Origin: Apus apus
Taxonomy: Eukaryota > Chordata > Aves > Apodiformes > Apodidae
Length of the DNA stretch: 64,000 bases
Direction: 5' to 3'
NCBI RefSeq assembly: GCF_020740795.1
Contig: NC_067282.1
Location: forward strand, 53,575,290 to 53,639,289
Position numbers and translations under genes: made by a program. The notes under the pieces are model-generated. The model searched no databases. It was not told the origin of the DNA and saw only the letters and a list, made by a program, of their open reading frames with translations. Positions 22,601-34,450 of this stretch are shown here, piece by piece. Position 1 is the first letter of the stretch. Every line of letters starts with the position of its first letter.

Positions 22601-25600
22601 ATCACCCCGAAGTCTGGGGGGTTGGGATTTATCTTTTTTTCTTTTTCTCTCTCTCTTTTTTTTTTTTTCTTTTCCTTAGAGTTAGTAAAAACACGTCTTT
22701 TTTCTGGGTGGTTTTCTTTCTTTTTTTCGGTGTGTGAGAGGCATTTTGCTGCAGCAGGGTTCATTCTCAGTAGTGACTGTGCTGGAGAAGATAAAAATGA
22801 CTGTACCTGCGCGGCAATCACTCCTGACATCTCAGCCGACTTTGGGTTTTACTCTGAAAATTTCTACAAGGATGCAGACTGCAACTGAGCAGTGCAGGCA
22901 GCCTCAGCTCTGCTTCACATGCAGCCCAGAGGGTTCACCCGAATGGCACACACGTGTATGGCCACAGCAGCACCATCAGCCTGTGGCACCTTTGCTAATA
23001 AAGCTGGAAAAAATCTCCCGTGGAGCTAATTGTGCCTGTGCCCAGTGCAAGCTACCCTGTGCATGCCCCCCCCGCCCCCCCCCCAGGATGTGGGGAAGCC
23101 CAGATTTGCCCTTCATACACACATGAAGAGACCACCAGGCATGGCTCCTTGAGGCAGAGGCTAACCCGAGTGGACTGAGGCAATTTGCCCTTAGTAGGAA
23201 AATATTTTCATTATTAGGAGGATATATTGTGTGGTGGTGGATGTAGGGCAAAGCCACTTGTCCCAGCGGGAGCTCTTGGGGCAGGTTCTGTCCCTGCAGA
23301 GTGCTGGGCAGTGGAGAGCTCTGATTTCCTCCATGAGGTGGCTAGAAACCCATCATGAGCACAGCAGCCCTGACAGTGGCATGGTGCTGCTGGAGATGAG
23401 GAGTGGGGTGTGGGCAACCTGCCATGGGGGGAGACTACTTTACTTTCCTCCCAGCACTTCCCAAAATGTTTGCAGAAGCGCAGCCTGCCTTGTGGCTGGC
23501 AGGACGGCCTTCCCCACAGCAGCTATTTACTGGAGAACACTGGGGTTTTGAAATCCCAAGAGGTTTATGGGGGTTTTTGGTGGTGGTGGGGACAGTCTTT
23601 CTTGCTTGCTTTATTTTTTTTTTTTCCCCTCCTAAAAACTCCTAATAAACTAGGAAATTCCCATTACGGGACATCCAGGCTGCTATTGAAAAATACTAAG
23701 GCAAAGAAATCCCAAAGTTAAGTTTACAGTTAAGCCAAACTTGCGTTTCCCTCCAAGCTAGTAAAGCTCAACAAATTCTTTAATTGCATAATGTTCATTG
23801 TGTTTTACAAACCAGTGGCATTGAACTCAGTACTAATCTGTGTACTCCTGTACGGTGAGTCACTTGTATAGAAATTACATAATGAATGATATTGCCATGA
23901 ATTACAAGTTGGAGGTACCTAGCAAGAGTAATAGTGAAAATTTTCTAACAACCATCAGCTAATGGAGATACTTTTCTGGCTCGGGGGATTTATATCACAT
24001 GAAAGGAGAGGTCTGCTAATAAGAGAATAGCTGCTCAGTAAGTTATTAAGGATATTCCTTACTAAGATGGGGTTTTTCTATGTACACATCCATCAGGAGT
24101 AAAGCCTATCAAATGCCTGAGGCTCAGATGTTCATCAACTGTTTCATCATGATGATGGAAACACCTGATGGATCTAACATGAAAGAAGTGTCATCCCAAC
24201 AGAAACCCTGTGCCCACACCAGCGAGCGGATCCAGGACTATCCTTTCATCTGCCTAGTGCCCTGCACCCCATCCAGCGATGGCTGAAGCAAACACCGCCC
24301 ATCCTGCAGCCCAGGGTCAAAGTAGTAGCACGGATGTTGGAAAAGCTGACCCTTTGCCCACAAAAGGCTTCTGCCCACCCTTGTTACTCTCCCTTGCATG
24401 AGACTTTTACCTCTGCAGGTTAACACCATCGAGGCAATAAATCTGGGATGAAGCTGGGCAAAATGCCACTGCCTAGCAGCCCGGTGCCTGCAGCGCCTCG
24501 GGCCAGTTGCCATCACCAGCGCCCGGCTATGATGGGCGGGGTGGGTTTTGGTGTGAATTCACACCCGGGACTTTCTCAGCAGAGTCAAACACCCCCCGTA
24601 CAATCCCCTCTGTCCCTTGGGCTCTGCGCTCACCCTGGTGCTAAAAACAGAGCTGCAGACCCCGGAAGGGGAATTACGTGTGGATAACCCAGCAGTGCCG
24701 GCCCCGCTGCAAATGTGAATCCCGGGAGCTTCCCATGGGAGCTGGTGGGAGTGGGAAGGCATCGCCATGCTGGAGGGAGGACTGGATGAAGAGGGGTCTG
24801 GGGGGGCTCAGCCCCTAAAAGGAGGGTGAGGTCCTTCCCCGGGGGCAGGCACAGAGCGTGTCCAGGGGAACCAGAGGAAGGAGATGCCCCAAGTGGCATC
24901 ACCAACCTCAGAAACAGGCAGAGGAGCCCAAAGGTCCAGGTGACAACCGCGCCCAGGGACTTGGGAATAAGGAGGAGGGAAAACAATGCTCGCTGCCTGA
25001 TTTTATTTTTCTTTTTGCAGTGCAGAAGAAAGGAAGTGGGTTCTTCTTTTGTGCAAAACATGCTCCTGCCCTGCGTGCAGCAGGTGCTGTGCTACAGGAG
25101 TGCAACCCAGCTCCACCCGGTTGCAGGGCCCTGGTGGCCCCACCAAGCCCGGCAGTGCTGCACGGCGCCGCACCCCAGGCAATGGTCCCTTTTGGATGGG
25201 GGTGCAGGGCTGGGGGCATCCCCTTCCCAGCTGGTGGGACCCTGCTTTCTACTGCTGCAACACTGGGATAGCTGAAAAGGGACCCCATCCAGGCAGGGTA
25301 GAGAAGCCCTGTCCACCCCAGTTTGCAGCCATCGCGTTTAGGAGATGTTGGCCTTCAGTGAACCCAGCAGCTGGATGAAGCGTGCTGTGGGCTTTGGGGT
25401 GTGTGACTTCAACTTCAAAGCTGGGTCCTTGGGCCCAGGAGGGAGCAAGGGGAGGGTCCTGCAGCCCAAGTACCCACCTCAGGGCCAGCAAGAGCTGCTG
25501 CACCACGGTGTCCCTGCTGCCAGGGTCGCAGCCAGGACACAGAGCACACCTCCTGGGGGTGGATCCTGAGCAAATGTGGAAGGTCTCTTGCCTGACACAT

Positions 25601-27519
25601 GCATCATGGCTGTCAGCCACAGCAGGTGTCTGCCGGGCGGCCACCAAAGACTATTTGCCTGGGGGGTCTGTGCCACCCTTCCCAGAGCCAGCTGTTGTGT
25701 ATTTTGGGGTAGATGTGCACCTCCAAGCCACCGCGGCTCTCTCTCACAGCATTCTCACAGAGGACATCACTGTCTGTCCCCCTGTGAAGGCTCCCAGCAG
25801 GCCCCTCTCCTTCCTGGAGGCCTTTGCATGGACCTTTCATTCCAGCCTAGCAGAAGAGCCAGACCACAGCTCCTTTGGGGTCAAGTCCTTCAGGCCATCC
25901 AGCCATGAGCACAAGTGGGTATGACAGGTGAGGAAAGCTTGCCAAGAGCTGTCTGCTGAGACAGCTGGCACCAGGCTTGCTCCAGAGCTTTGTCTTCAAG
26001 AGCAAAGCCACACTCAGCGATGCTGAAGCTGTTGTTTACACCTGGTGGGGTTTCCCAGAGTTGAGACATGATTTGGAGCTGGACTTTCTGAAGGCAGGGA
26101 CAGCATAACAAATGAGGTAACAGCCCCTGCTCGGGGAGACAGCAGGAAGTTTGCACCTCCTCTTTCCATTGTATCATCTCTCCCTCTTTCCTTTCCCCTA
26201 TCGACTTTGGTTACCTTTTCTGTCTTTTGGTGCAAAATATTTTCAGTAAGCTTTGTTTTTAGGCACAAAGATCTCAAATCCAGGTGCTTTCAGTTTCAAT
26301 GCAAGAGGCAGGGATTTTCCACAGCTCAGGTCCTGGGTTTCAAGCCAGCACTAGGTCACCTGGTGGCAGAGCAGAAATTAGGAGAGCATCTGATTTTGTC
26401 ATCCACCCCTCCATTCAAGAGCAGCAGCTATGTGAGAAGGACATAGATGATGGAAATTGTAAAGAAAGCAAAAAACTGTACTGAGATTCCTGTCAATTTG
26501 TGACAAAAATCTCAAGAAACAAGTGCTGGGGTTTTGGTATGCTTGAAACCTAATCTGACCCTAAATCTAAGTGGGAAATACTGAATAACCAAGCGGCTAA
26601 AATCCACTTCTGTATTACAGGACCCAGCTTATTCTGCAGATGCAGTACTAGCTCTGGAAATGATGTCCCAGCACCAAGTCATGACACAATCAGAGGAGTG
26701 GCACAACTTGCTTCAATGTCCTGACACAACATGGTCATGCCAGGAGCTGCTTCTTTCCATGTCCCCTTGCCTTCAGTCCTGAAATGTGGCATGAGGCCTC
26801 ATGCGTAGGCCAAGCATGTGCTTGGTGGTTTCACTGAGCCCGGCTGCAGAGAGCAGGTAGGTGTGCAAACAGGGGTAACTCTTAGTCATGAAGGTCTGGA
26901 CACCTTGGCAGGAGAAACACCAATGAAATTCACATTATGAAATAACTTCCTCCAGCGAGCATGAAAGGCACTTGTTCCCACGCTGCGCTGTGACTTAGAA
27001 GCTCCATTTTGATTTTGCAGGAATAAGATGAAAGTTTTCTTGGTATCTGATTTCTGTGGTTAAAAACAACATTTAAACTCTTCTTAAAAAAAACACAATC
27101 ATAAGGCAAGTTTGGAGAACTGAGGTCCTATTTTTATCTGGTTTTTCTTATGCCAGGGCCACATATGCTATATGTGCACACACAGCTGTAACGTGCAGCT
27201 ATGACATGAACAAAAGCAGCCAGTGTAGAAGATGTGTTTGTGATAAAGTGCAAAAAATGCATCTTAATTCAGTCTGGATTTAACTGATCCTGTACAACAA
27301 TTTCTTTTGACAGATCACCTGCTTTGCTGGTGCCTCATTAGTCTTTTGGGTTTTTTCAATTTCCATTTATTGTTCCCGTTCAGTTTTTAGACCATGTTAT
27401 GACCAGGTTGGAGCCATGCTTAACCCATGCCAGCCAAATCCTATGCCAAGTGGAAAATTTAGTATCCTCATGAGCATTTCAGTGGGGCCCTCAGCACACT
27501 GCACCAATGCCTCACAGGT
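22601..27519. other. Intergenic DNA downstream of the CpG island
   Basis: No gene is recognised. Notable contents are T-rich tracts (22628-22675), a near-pure C tract (about 23066-23085), a GC-rich block at 24.4-26.0 kb with many overlapping open frames on both strands but no family likeness, and A/T-rich unique sequence at 23.6-24.2 kb and 26.2-27.5 kb. Confidence 0.55.
23066..23085 (+). repeat. C-homopolymer tract with one G
   Basis: Two runs of C separated by a single G. Such tracts are prone to sequencing error and slippage, so the exact length should not be trusted. Confidence 0.8.
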
Positions 27520-28372
27520 ATAGTTGAAGTCGGAAGGGAACTCTGGAGGTCATCTGGTCCAACCCCTTTGTTCAAGCAGGGCCACGCAGAGCCAGTTGCC
27601 CAAGACCTCTTTGCACCTCCCTGCAGGTATTTACAAACACTGATGAGATCCTCCTGAGCCTCCTCTTCTCCAGGCTGAACAGTCCCAGCTCTCTCACACA
27701 TTCCTCTTAAGAGGGATGCTCCACACTTCATCATCTTTGTGGCCCTTCACTGGACTCTCCAATATGTCCATGTCTCTGTTGTCCTGGAGGGCACAGAACT
27801 GGACACAGCACTCCAGGGGTGGCATCACCAGTGCTGAATAGAAGGACCACCCCCCTTCAGCCTGCTGACAATGCACATCCTAATGCAGCCCAGGATACCA
27901 TTAGCCCCCTTGGCCTCAAGGTCACATCGCTGGTTCATGTTCAACCTGGGGTCCATCAGGACCCACAAGTCCTTTCCTGCCAAGATGCTGTCCAGCTGGC
28001 TGGCCCAGCACATACTGGTGTATGGGGTTGTTCCTTTCCAGCTGCAGGATTTTACACTTCCTCTTGTTGAACCATATGAGGTTCCTACCAGCCCATTTCT
28101 CCAGCCTGTCAAGGTGCCTCTCAATGGCATCATGACCCTCTGGCACATCAGCCACTCTTCCCAGTTTTCTATCATCTCCAAGCTTGCTGAGGAGGCACTC
28201 TGTCCTGTCATCCAGATCATTAATGAAGGTGTTGAACAGGACTGGACCCAGTATGGACCTCTGAGGTACACCACTGGTCTCCATCTAGGCTTTGTGCTGC
28301 TGATCACCACCTTGTGGGCCTGGCCTTTCATCCAGTTTTCAACCCACCTCAATGCCTCAGCATCTTGTGCTG
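27520..28372 (-). mobile_element. CR1 LINE fragment including reverse-transcriptase relic
   Basis: About 850 bp in reverse orientation. On the - strand it encodes the C-terminal half of the CR1 reverse transcriptase, recognisable as GVPQRSILGPVLFNTFINDLD followed by a decayed catalytic box reading LGDD where the family has FADD. It continues through the DRLEKWAGRN and HQYVLGQ regions, then stops and frameshifts before the 3' UTR. It is 5' truncated at about 28372. The FADD change and frame breaks make it inactive. Confidence 0.93.
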
Positions 28373-31300
28373 ATTTACCCACCCCAGACTTGCGTGCATG
28401 CAAGGGGGGTGCTCTCTGCTTTGTTGTGGGAAAGGAAACCTCAGAGAAGTGATGGTGAACCAGTGAATAGCTGGAGGCCTTGAAACCTGATTTTTTTTTT
28501 TTTTTTTTTCAGAGTGGTTCCTTGTTTCTTGCTCAAAGGGTGGCTGTAACCAGATGTAGCACCAGCCTTGAGCACTGTGCACCTCTGTGCATTTCCTCTT
28601 CTCCACCTCCAGATCCTGCAGCGTCCTCGTGGCTTTTGGGAGGAGCTGACTGTGAAATGAAAAACTTCCTTAGCAAAAACCTTCCTTAATGAAAGCCTCC
28701 CCAGCTGATGGTGGTCAGGGCGAGCTCTAGGTTTTTGTGGATATTGCTGCCTAGAGGTGGTGTGGGCAGAGCAAAGGCAGCGATGGGTTCCCACCGCAGC
28801 AGTGATTCACCTGCAGAGCGCTGCCCACACACGGCCCCGTGGCAGGCAGGGAGCAGCTGGTGATCACCCAGCAAAGGGCCCTGGCACACCTCTGCATGTG
28901 CTGCCTGTGCTTACGGGACCTGCCCAGCTCACAAACGTGTGTATATGTGCAGCTACACATCTCCCCATATGCCAGAGGATTTCACCGGGAGCTGGGAACC
29001 TGGGAATAGAGAGCAAGCACTTCTGGGGCTGAATGACAAGTGAATCCCCTGTTTTGCATTGTGGTTTCCTGATGAAGGGCTATGTTCATGCAAGCAAGAT
29101 TTTCTAAATGGCTGCAAGAAAAAAAACGGCTGTTAGAGAATAAGACCCTAAAAAATGTTGCAAGTCGCTGGGGACAGGGGAGGTGTTCTTGCACCGTCCA
29201 GTCACATGGTGCAATTCTGGAAAGGGTCTAGGTATTCTCTCCCAGCAAAATGGCACCATATCCCCACACAGGTCCTGTGTGGGGCCTGGCTCTGCATTTC
29301 TCTGCAGCTTCTTTCCCCGGTGGAGCTTTTCTCCAGGGGAGTCTTTCCTCTGAAGTCCACCTGCAGCAGGTGATGGTCGTTGCCTCATCCCCCATGACTT
29401 CTGCCCCTTCTCTCAGTAAGGGCTGCGTTGCAGTTCGTGTGTCTACGTAAGAAAATGTGCTGCTTAAACCCTCTAACCCCAAACATTTCATCAGGTTGAT
29501 TTCTGATGATGCTTTAAATGTTGGGATTATATTGAAGGATTTATTTTTCAGTCTTCAAATTCTGCATCTTAGGATTTACAATTAAGATTAGCCAGATACA
29601 GCTTAAACAAAACCACCTAAAATGTCCATAGTTTTCAGGTTTTATTGGCTAAATAATGTTTTAATGCATTTATTACATGCCTTTGCTTCTGCACTCTGCT
29701 CTCCTGAATCCAAGTTGTGGTTGCTCTCCTCCTTTACATGCCTGGGAATATAGGTACCAAATTATTCCTTTTTAGTGGAAATTTTGCTTCCTGGGGTTTC
29801 ACTGACTCTTAACATGCTCATGGAGACTGCAACGTTTTAGCTGCTAGTACTTACTGAAAACACTTGAGTCTCTGGGCTCTAATATAGCTCCATTTAATGC
29901 TTAATGCTTTGAATGATTTGTGATTACAAAGAGGTTGGTCTGACAGCCTGATTGTGCGTGGAGAGACTTGCGAGCATTCCATAAAAACTAGAAAAAAACG
30001 GTACAATCTTTTGCATCTGTGGGAGAGTCTTCTATGTACATGGTAGGTACAGAAAATGGATACTAAAATGAAGCTTATTTTTGGAAAAAAGCAGAATTGG
30101 ATGCTAGCATAAGGGAAGACCCTTCCAAGAAACAAAAGACTTCTCTGTACACATAAAAACAGAGCCTGCTCAGCATCGCACTTGGCCACCCAAAAAAGCC
30201 ATGGGCCACAGCTTAACCAAGCCAACAGATCCTACTTCAGCAGGGAGGAAAGAAAATCAGCTTTTAGCACCCCAAAGTGAGAGCCCTGGCCATGGCTTTC
30301 TACAAGTCCCTTCTTGCTGGGAAGGCTTTGCACAAGTGGGAAGAGCCAACACTTCCAGTGGGGTGACTGGAGAAGGCAGGGATAATTCCCCTCCATCTGC
30401 CCCTGTAGCTACCCACAGCTCACCACATGGTGAGCTCTGCATGGACCACCAGCTCTGCATGGATTGTACCTCTGCCATGTGACATGGAGGGATGAATTTG
30501 CATCTCTCAGATAGGGATCAGAGGCAGAGAATGAGGTGGTCTAGATTACTTCCTCCATGAGTAGCTGTGGTATGGGTTAGCATCACAGAGCTAGAAATCT
30601 TAAAGCAGGATGTTGCCTGTGAGCCATGCTGGAAACTTTTAGAAGCTGTTAAAATCACAAATTCGTAATTTGGTGAATATTTTGCTTGTAACAAAAAACC
30701 CTGAGGCTTAGTGTGTTGTGGAAGTGAGTTTCTGATTCTTTTTTTTTTTTTTCAATTTTTTGGGGGTCTGGCTCCCTGCCAGCTGTAATTGTCTGCAGCA
30801 ACCCATGCAGTTCCGAGCTGTTAAAATGTGTCATCTCGAAACGTGCTGTCACAGAAAGAAGTGTTTAGATCTTCACACCCCCTGATCAAAGTCTGACTTC
30901 GAAGCTGTCTAAAAATCTCTATCACTCTGAAATGGTTTTCAAATACAGGAGCTGGTCCCCAGCCAGACCCAGCTACAACACCATGCTGCTGGTTCCTTAG
31001 TACCATGGCATGCAGCACTCGTGGGAATTACATCATTTACCACCGATGACCCTCAAGTGAGTGTGAATTTAGTTCCATTGCTAAATGTGTCTTTAATCAC
31101 CACCTCCCTCTTAACTGTGTGAATGTCCCTGCTTAGGGGGAATGTGACCACTAGGCTTGCAAATGGTTGGTGTCAGAATGAGTCAAGGCTTGGCTGATAA
31201 AAAATGGGAATAACAAAGAATATTTCTAAAAGGGCAAGAAACAAAGGGTATTTCTTTTCAAGAGCTGAGGGAAATTTGAGGGAAGCCAGTAATTTCCCTT

Positions 31301-31496
31301 ATCTACAGCACTGTAGTAGTCTGATGACCTCAGCTGGCCTTGACCATTGATTACTAAACACACAATTTCACATGAGATGACCTGTTTGCCACGGTCTTAC
31401 TAGTTTTTTCTTAAAAAAGCATAAATGCATCCTAGTAGTCTGGGACAACAGTCTCATCATCCTAACCTGATTTAAATGTCAGCCCCTAAGAAGGGT
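28373..31496. other. Intergenic DNA
   Basis: Mixed sequence with two T-runs (28490-28510 and about 30738-30752). There are many short open frames but no recognisable protein, RNA gene or CR1 copy. Confidence 0.55.
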
Positions 31497-31580
31497 AAAA
31501 TAATTATTTACTAGAAATGAAGATGCAGTCGTTTCATTAAAATAATTATTTACTAGAAATGAAGATGCAGTAGTTTCATT
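31497..31580 (+). repeat. 42-bp tandem duplication
   Basis: Two adjacent copies of a 42-bp unit beginning AAAATAATTATTTACTAGAA, at 31497-31538 and 31539-31580. They differ at one position (TCG versus TAG). The near identity marks a recent local duplication. Confidence 0.95.
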
Positions 31581-34041
31581 AGCTAAACTTCGGTACTCCT
31601 CAGAAGCTGTAGATAAGTATTTGCACCATCTCCCCACCCACACTTGGTTCACAAATTCATAGCCTGGCTACAGCTGGCTGCCCAAATGCCTCTTGTTGTG
31701 AAAAAGCAGTTTCCACTTTTAGCATTTTCTGGTAACAGGGAACAAAAAGTCTTGACCACCTCCACGTCCTCCTGGCCACCACTGCCAGGATGATGTCCAC
31801 AGGTGGCCTGTCATACCACCCTCCCAAAGGTGCCCGGAGCTTGAAGCAGGAGCCTCCTGGTGCTTCCCACCATCTGCCTCCTGCCACCTCTCCACGTGCC
31901 ACCAACCCAGAGCCATGTTTCACTGTCTGGCTCCATACACACAGGCAGCCTGGAAAACCCTCTCTGGCTGGACCCAAAGCCAGACCTGCCCACAGGGATG
32001 GACTTTTGCCTCCTGGCTTTGTGGTGCTGCATTTGGCTCCTGCACCAAATTATTTAATTTCAGTGCTTGCACGGTTCTTACTTTGCAGGCAGTTGCTCCC
32101 AATATTTTTTTAGCACAGTTAAAAATGGAAACCCTTTTTCTGGTGCCCTGCATGTTGACAGTGGGATTAATGCTTGTAATTGGGTGCAGAGTGGGGTGAG
32201 GATGGGGGTGAAGGTGGTTTCATACTCAGAAGCATGTTTTCTTCTTGAGGTGTGGACATCTTCATCCTACTCTCTGAGGTAGACTCCCTCTGTGGGTGAA
32301 CTCTCCACGGCTCGCTGGGTCCAAGGGCTTGTGCACCATCACACAGGACTTCTGTGAAAGGAAAAGGTCTCATAAAATGTGCCAGGCTTAACAGTGAAAG
32401 GTATTTACCACTTGGATGACCCAGTTTTTAATCAGAAACCAGTCTGAGGTAAAAAGAAAGGTACCGCATTGAGGCACTTTTGTAAGGTCCACTGAGCAAA
32501 TGCTAATTAGATTCAAATTCATGCATGAGGTGTGGGCTTTTGTGGGAAGAAGTATCCCTGGGCAGAGAGACCATGCTCTGCGCAGGACAAGTGGAGACTG
32601 GGTCCAGCGGGGGACCCTCCAAGAAACCATTTGCTAATGTGCCTCCATGCTGCCAGGGGCAGCGTGCTGCCTGCCAGAGAGGAGCAGGGTGGCATGGGGC
32701 AATGCCACAGTGGGGTGGGACAGTCCCACCAGAGGAAGGGAGCATGCTGGGGTGCAAACTCACCCCTCACCAGCAGTATTGGACTTCCTCTGCCCTCCTG
32801 AGCTTGTCGGGTGTCTGCAGGGACCTGGTGCTCAGCCCTGAGCAGGGCGATGCCAGGGACAAGCCCTGGTACAGTAGGTGTGGCATGTTAACATCTCTGG
32901 GGCTTTCAGGAGGAGTGGGAAGGGACCCACCAAAGCCATGGTGATGTTGGTCCCATTATAAGATGCTCCAGCATCTATGGGGGAAAGTCACCCTGCTGTC
33001 ACACCCACTAGTGCACGGTGCAGCAGGGAAGAAGTGCGGAGCAGCTTCTGCGTTTCTGGTGGTGGGCATTTCTCTAGGCTTGGGCTGAGGAGGGTGGTGT
33101 AGGGTGTCAACAGGTCCTGGAGCAGATTCACAAAGGTGCTGGAGGGAGGAAGTGGTTGCTCTCATCTCCGGATGATCTGCTGCTGCACACCAATTGCAAA
33201 GATTTGTATGAGACCCATAAGAGAACTTGCCCTGAGCAGGCACGGAGTGATGGGGAGTTTGTGGGAAAAAAAAAAATGAAGGGAAGAAAATTTTTGTAAG
33301 GGGGGAAGAAAGCCATCCCATGTCACCTGTGGGCTTGAGACAAGTTGGCACAGCCCTGCTGAGTGCAGACCAAGCATGATGAAGGCCATCTCAGGCACTT
33401 CTCCACCAGCAGCCATAGCCCTGGGATCACAGAGGCTGCTGAGGTGCCAGGGAGCTGGCCTGGGCAGCAGGAGCCCTCCTTGTCCCGTGGGGAAGCAGCT
33501 GATGGGCCAGGGGCTGAAGGGGCTGATGCGCAGCAGGGCTGGCTCCACGCAGCAGGATGTGCAGACAGCAGATGGGCTGATGTGGCCAAGTACAGCAGCC
33601 TGTGTTGGCCCAGGGACTTGGTTTTGTGTAGGGGTCTGGTCTTGTGTGAGAGAGTCAGTGTTGTGCTGGAAGGAAGTAGGTAGAAGCGTGGGAGAAGGAG
33701 AGGATTCCCTGCTCTTTCTGAGCCCATCCTGAGCAGGGAGGGGGGACACAAGCTCTGGGCCCCAATCCATGTCCTCTCCGTAGTTGGAGATGCCAAAGAA
33801 ATGTTGATTTACAGCAAGAAACTAGGAAAAGGAAGAGAGAGCAAAATTAGGTTGCGATCCTCAGATGCTATTTTTAGGATACCTAGTGGTGAAATCTGCC
33901 CCTCCCCAGCATCCCTTGGAAGCAGGCTTGCCTTCCCATGCCCGCGAGAGACATCAGCTTGGGATTATGCACTAACAGTGATTAAAGCTACTGCAATAAT
34001 TGCCACTTATTAAAAGAATTAGATTGTATAATAGGAAAGAT
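31581..34041. other. Intergenic DNA
   Basis: No gene or CR1 copy is recognised. GC content is moderately high at 31.7-33.8 kb, with overlapping open frames on both strands that look like chance products of GC-rich DNA. Confidence 0.55.
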
Positions 34042-34055
34042 GGGGGGGGGGGGGG
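34042..34055 (+). repeat. G homopolymer run
   Basis: Fourteen consecutive G residues, about 200 bp before a CpG-rich block. Length is likely to be polymorphic or inexact. Confidence 0.85.
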
Positions 34056-34246
34056 AATATGCATGAACCACCTACCACAGATTGCAGGTAACTTGTGTCT
34101 GCACATCTGGAGGCGAGAAGTCGAGACCCAGAGTCCCTCTTGCTTAAATACATTTTCTTAGCTCGCAGGGAGGGGACGGCAGCTGCCTTCAGCAGCTTTT
34201 GGGGTTGGGGCCTGGAGCCGGAGCGCGGAGAGCCGGCTCCCCGGTG

Positions 34247-34260
34247 CCACTAGAGGTCAC
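34247..34260 (+). promoter_or_regulatory. CTCF-like motif
   Basis: CCACTAGAGGTCAC resembles the CTCF core CCACYAGRKGGC with one substitution (T for G at the tenth position). It sits directly next to the CpG-rich minisatellite. Confidence 0.35.
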
Positions 34261-34271
34261 CGTCTCAACGA

Positions 34272-34337
34272 GGCACCGGCACCGAGGGCACCGGCAGCGG
34301 CACCGGCAGCGGCACCGGCAGCGGCACCGGCACCGAG
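34272..34337 (+). repeat. 12-bp GC minisatellite
   Basis: Three exact copies of GGCACCGGCAGC (34287-34322) are followed by one variant ending in CACC. The array is framed on both sides by GGCACCGGCACCGAG-type units. It is CpG rich and strand asymmetric. Confidence 0.9.
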
Positions 34338-34450
34338 GGCGCGGGTAATCCCGTAAAACAGGGGTTTCACTGGTGTTTGCAGGAGGGCATTTTGTGGAGC
34401 AGGCACGTACCTCCGGCCTCTGCAGACGCTGCGGGAAAGGTTCGTTGAAG

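Larger units (their letters stand above)
34200..34450. promoter_or_regulatory. Isolated CpG-rich block in intergenic DNA
   Basis: A short island of CpG-dense sequence in otherwise CpG-poor DNA, about 12 kb from the nearest gene's promoter. It contains a minisatellite and a CTCF-like motif. It could be an orphan CpG island, the promoter of an unannotated noncoding RNA, or an insulator. No exon is identified. Confidence 0.4.

Noticed and set aside
22041-22679. 212-codon open frame and overlapping frames in the CpG island at 22.1-22.6 kb
   Set aside because: Proline-, arginine- and serine-rich translation typical of CpG islands, with several overlapping frames of equal quality. The receptor gene's promoter explains the composition.
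27871-28452. 193-codon open frame on the + strand
   Set aside because: It is the antisense of a CR1 reverse-transcriptase relic, whose own frame on the - strand is recognisable.
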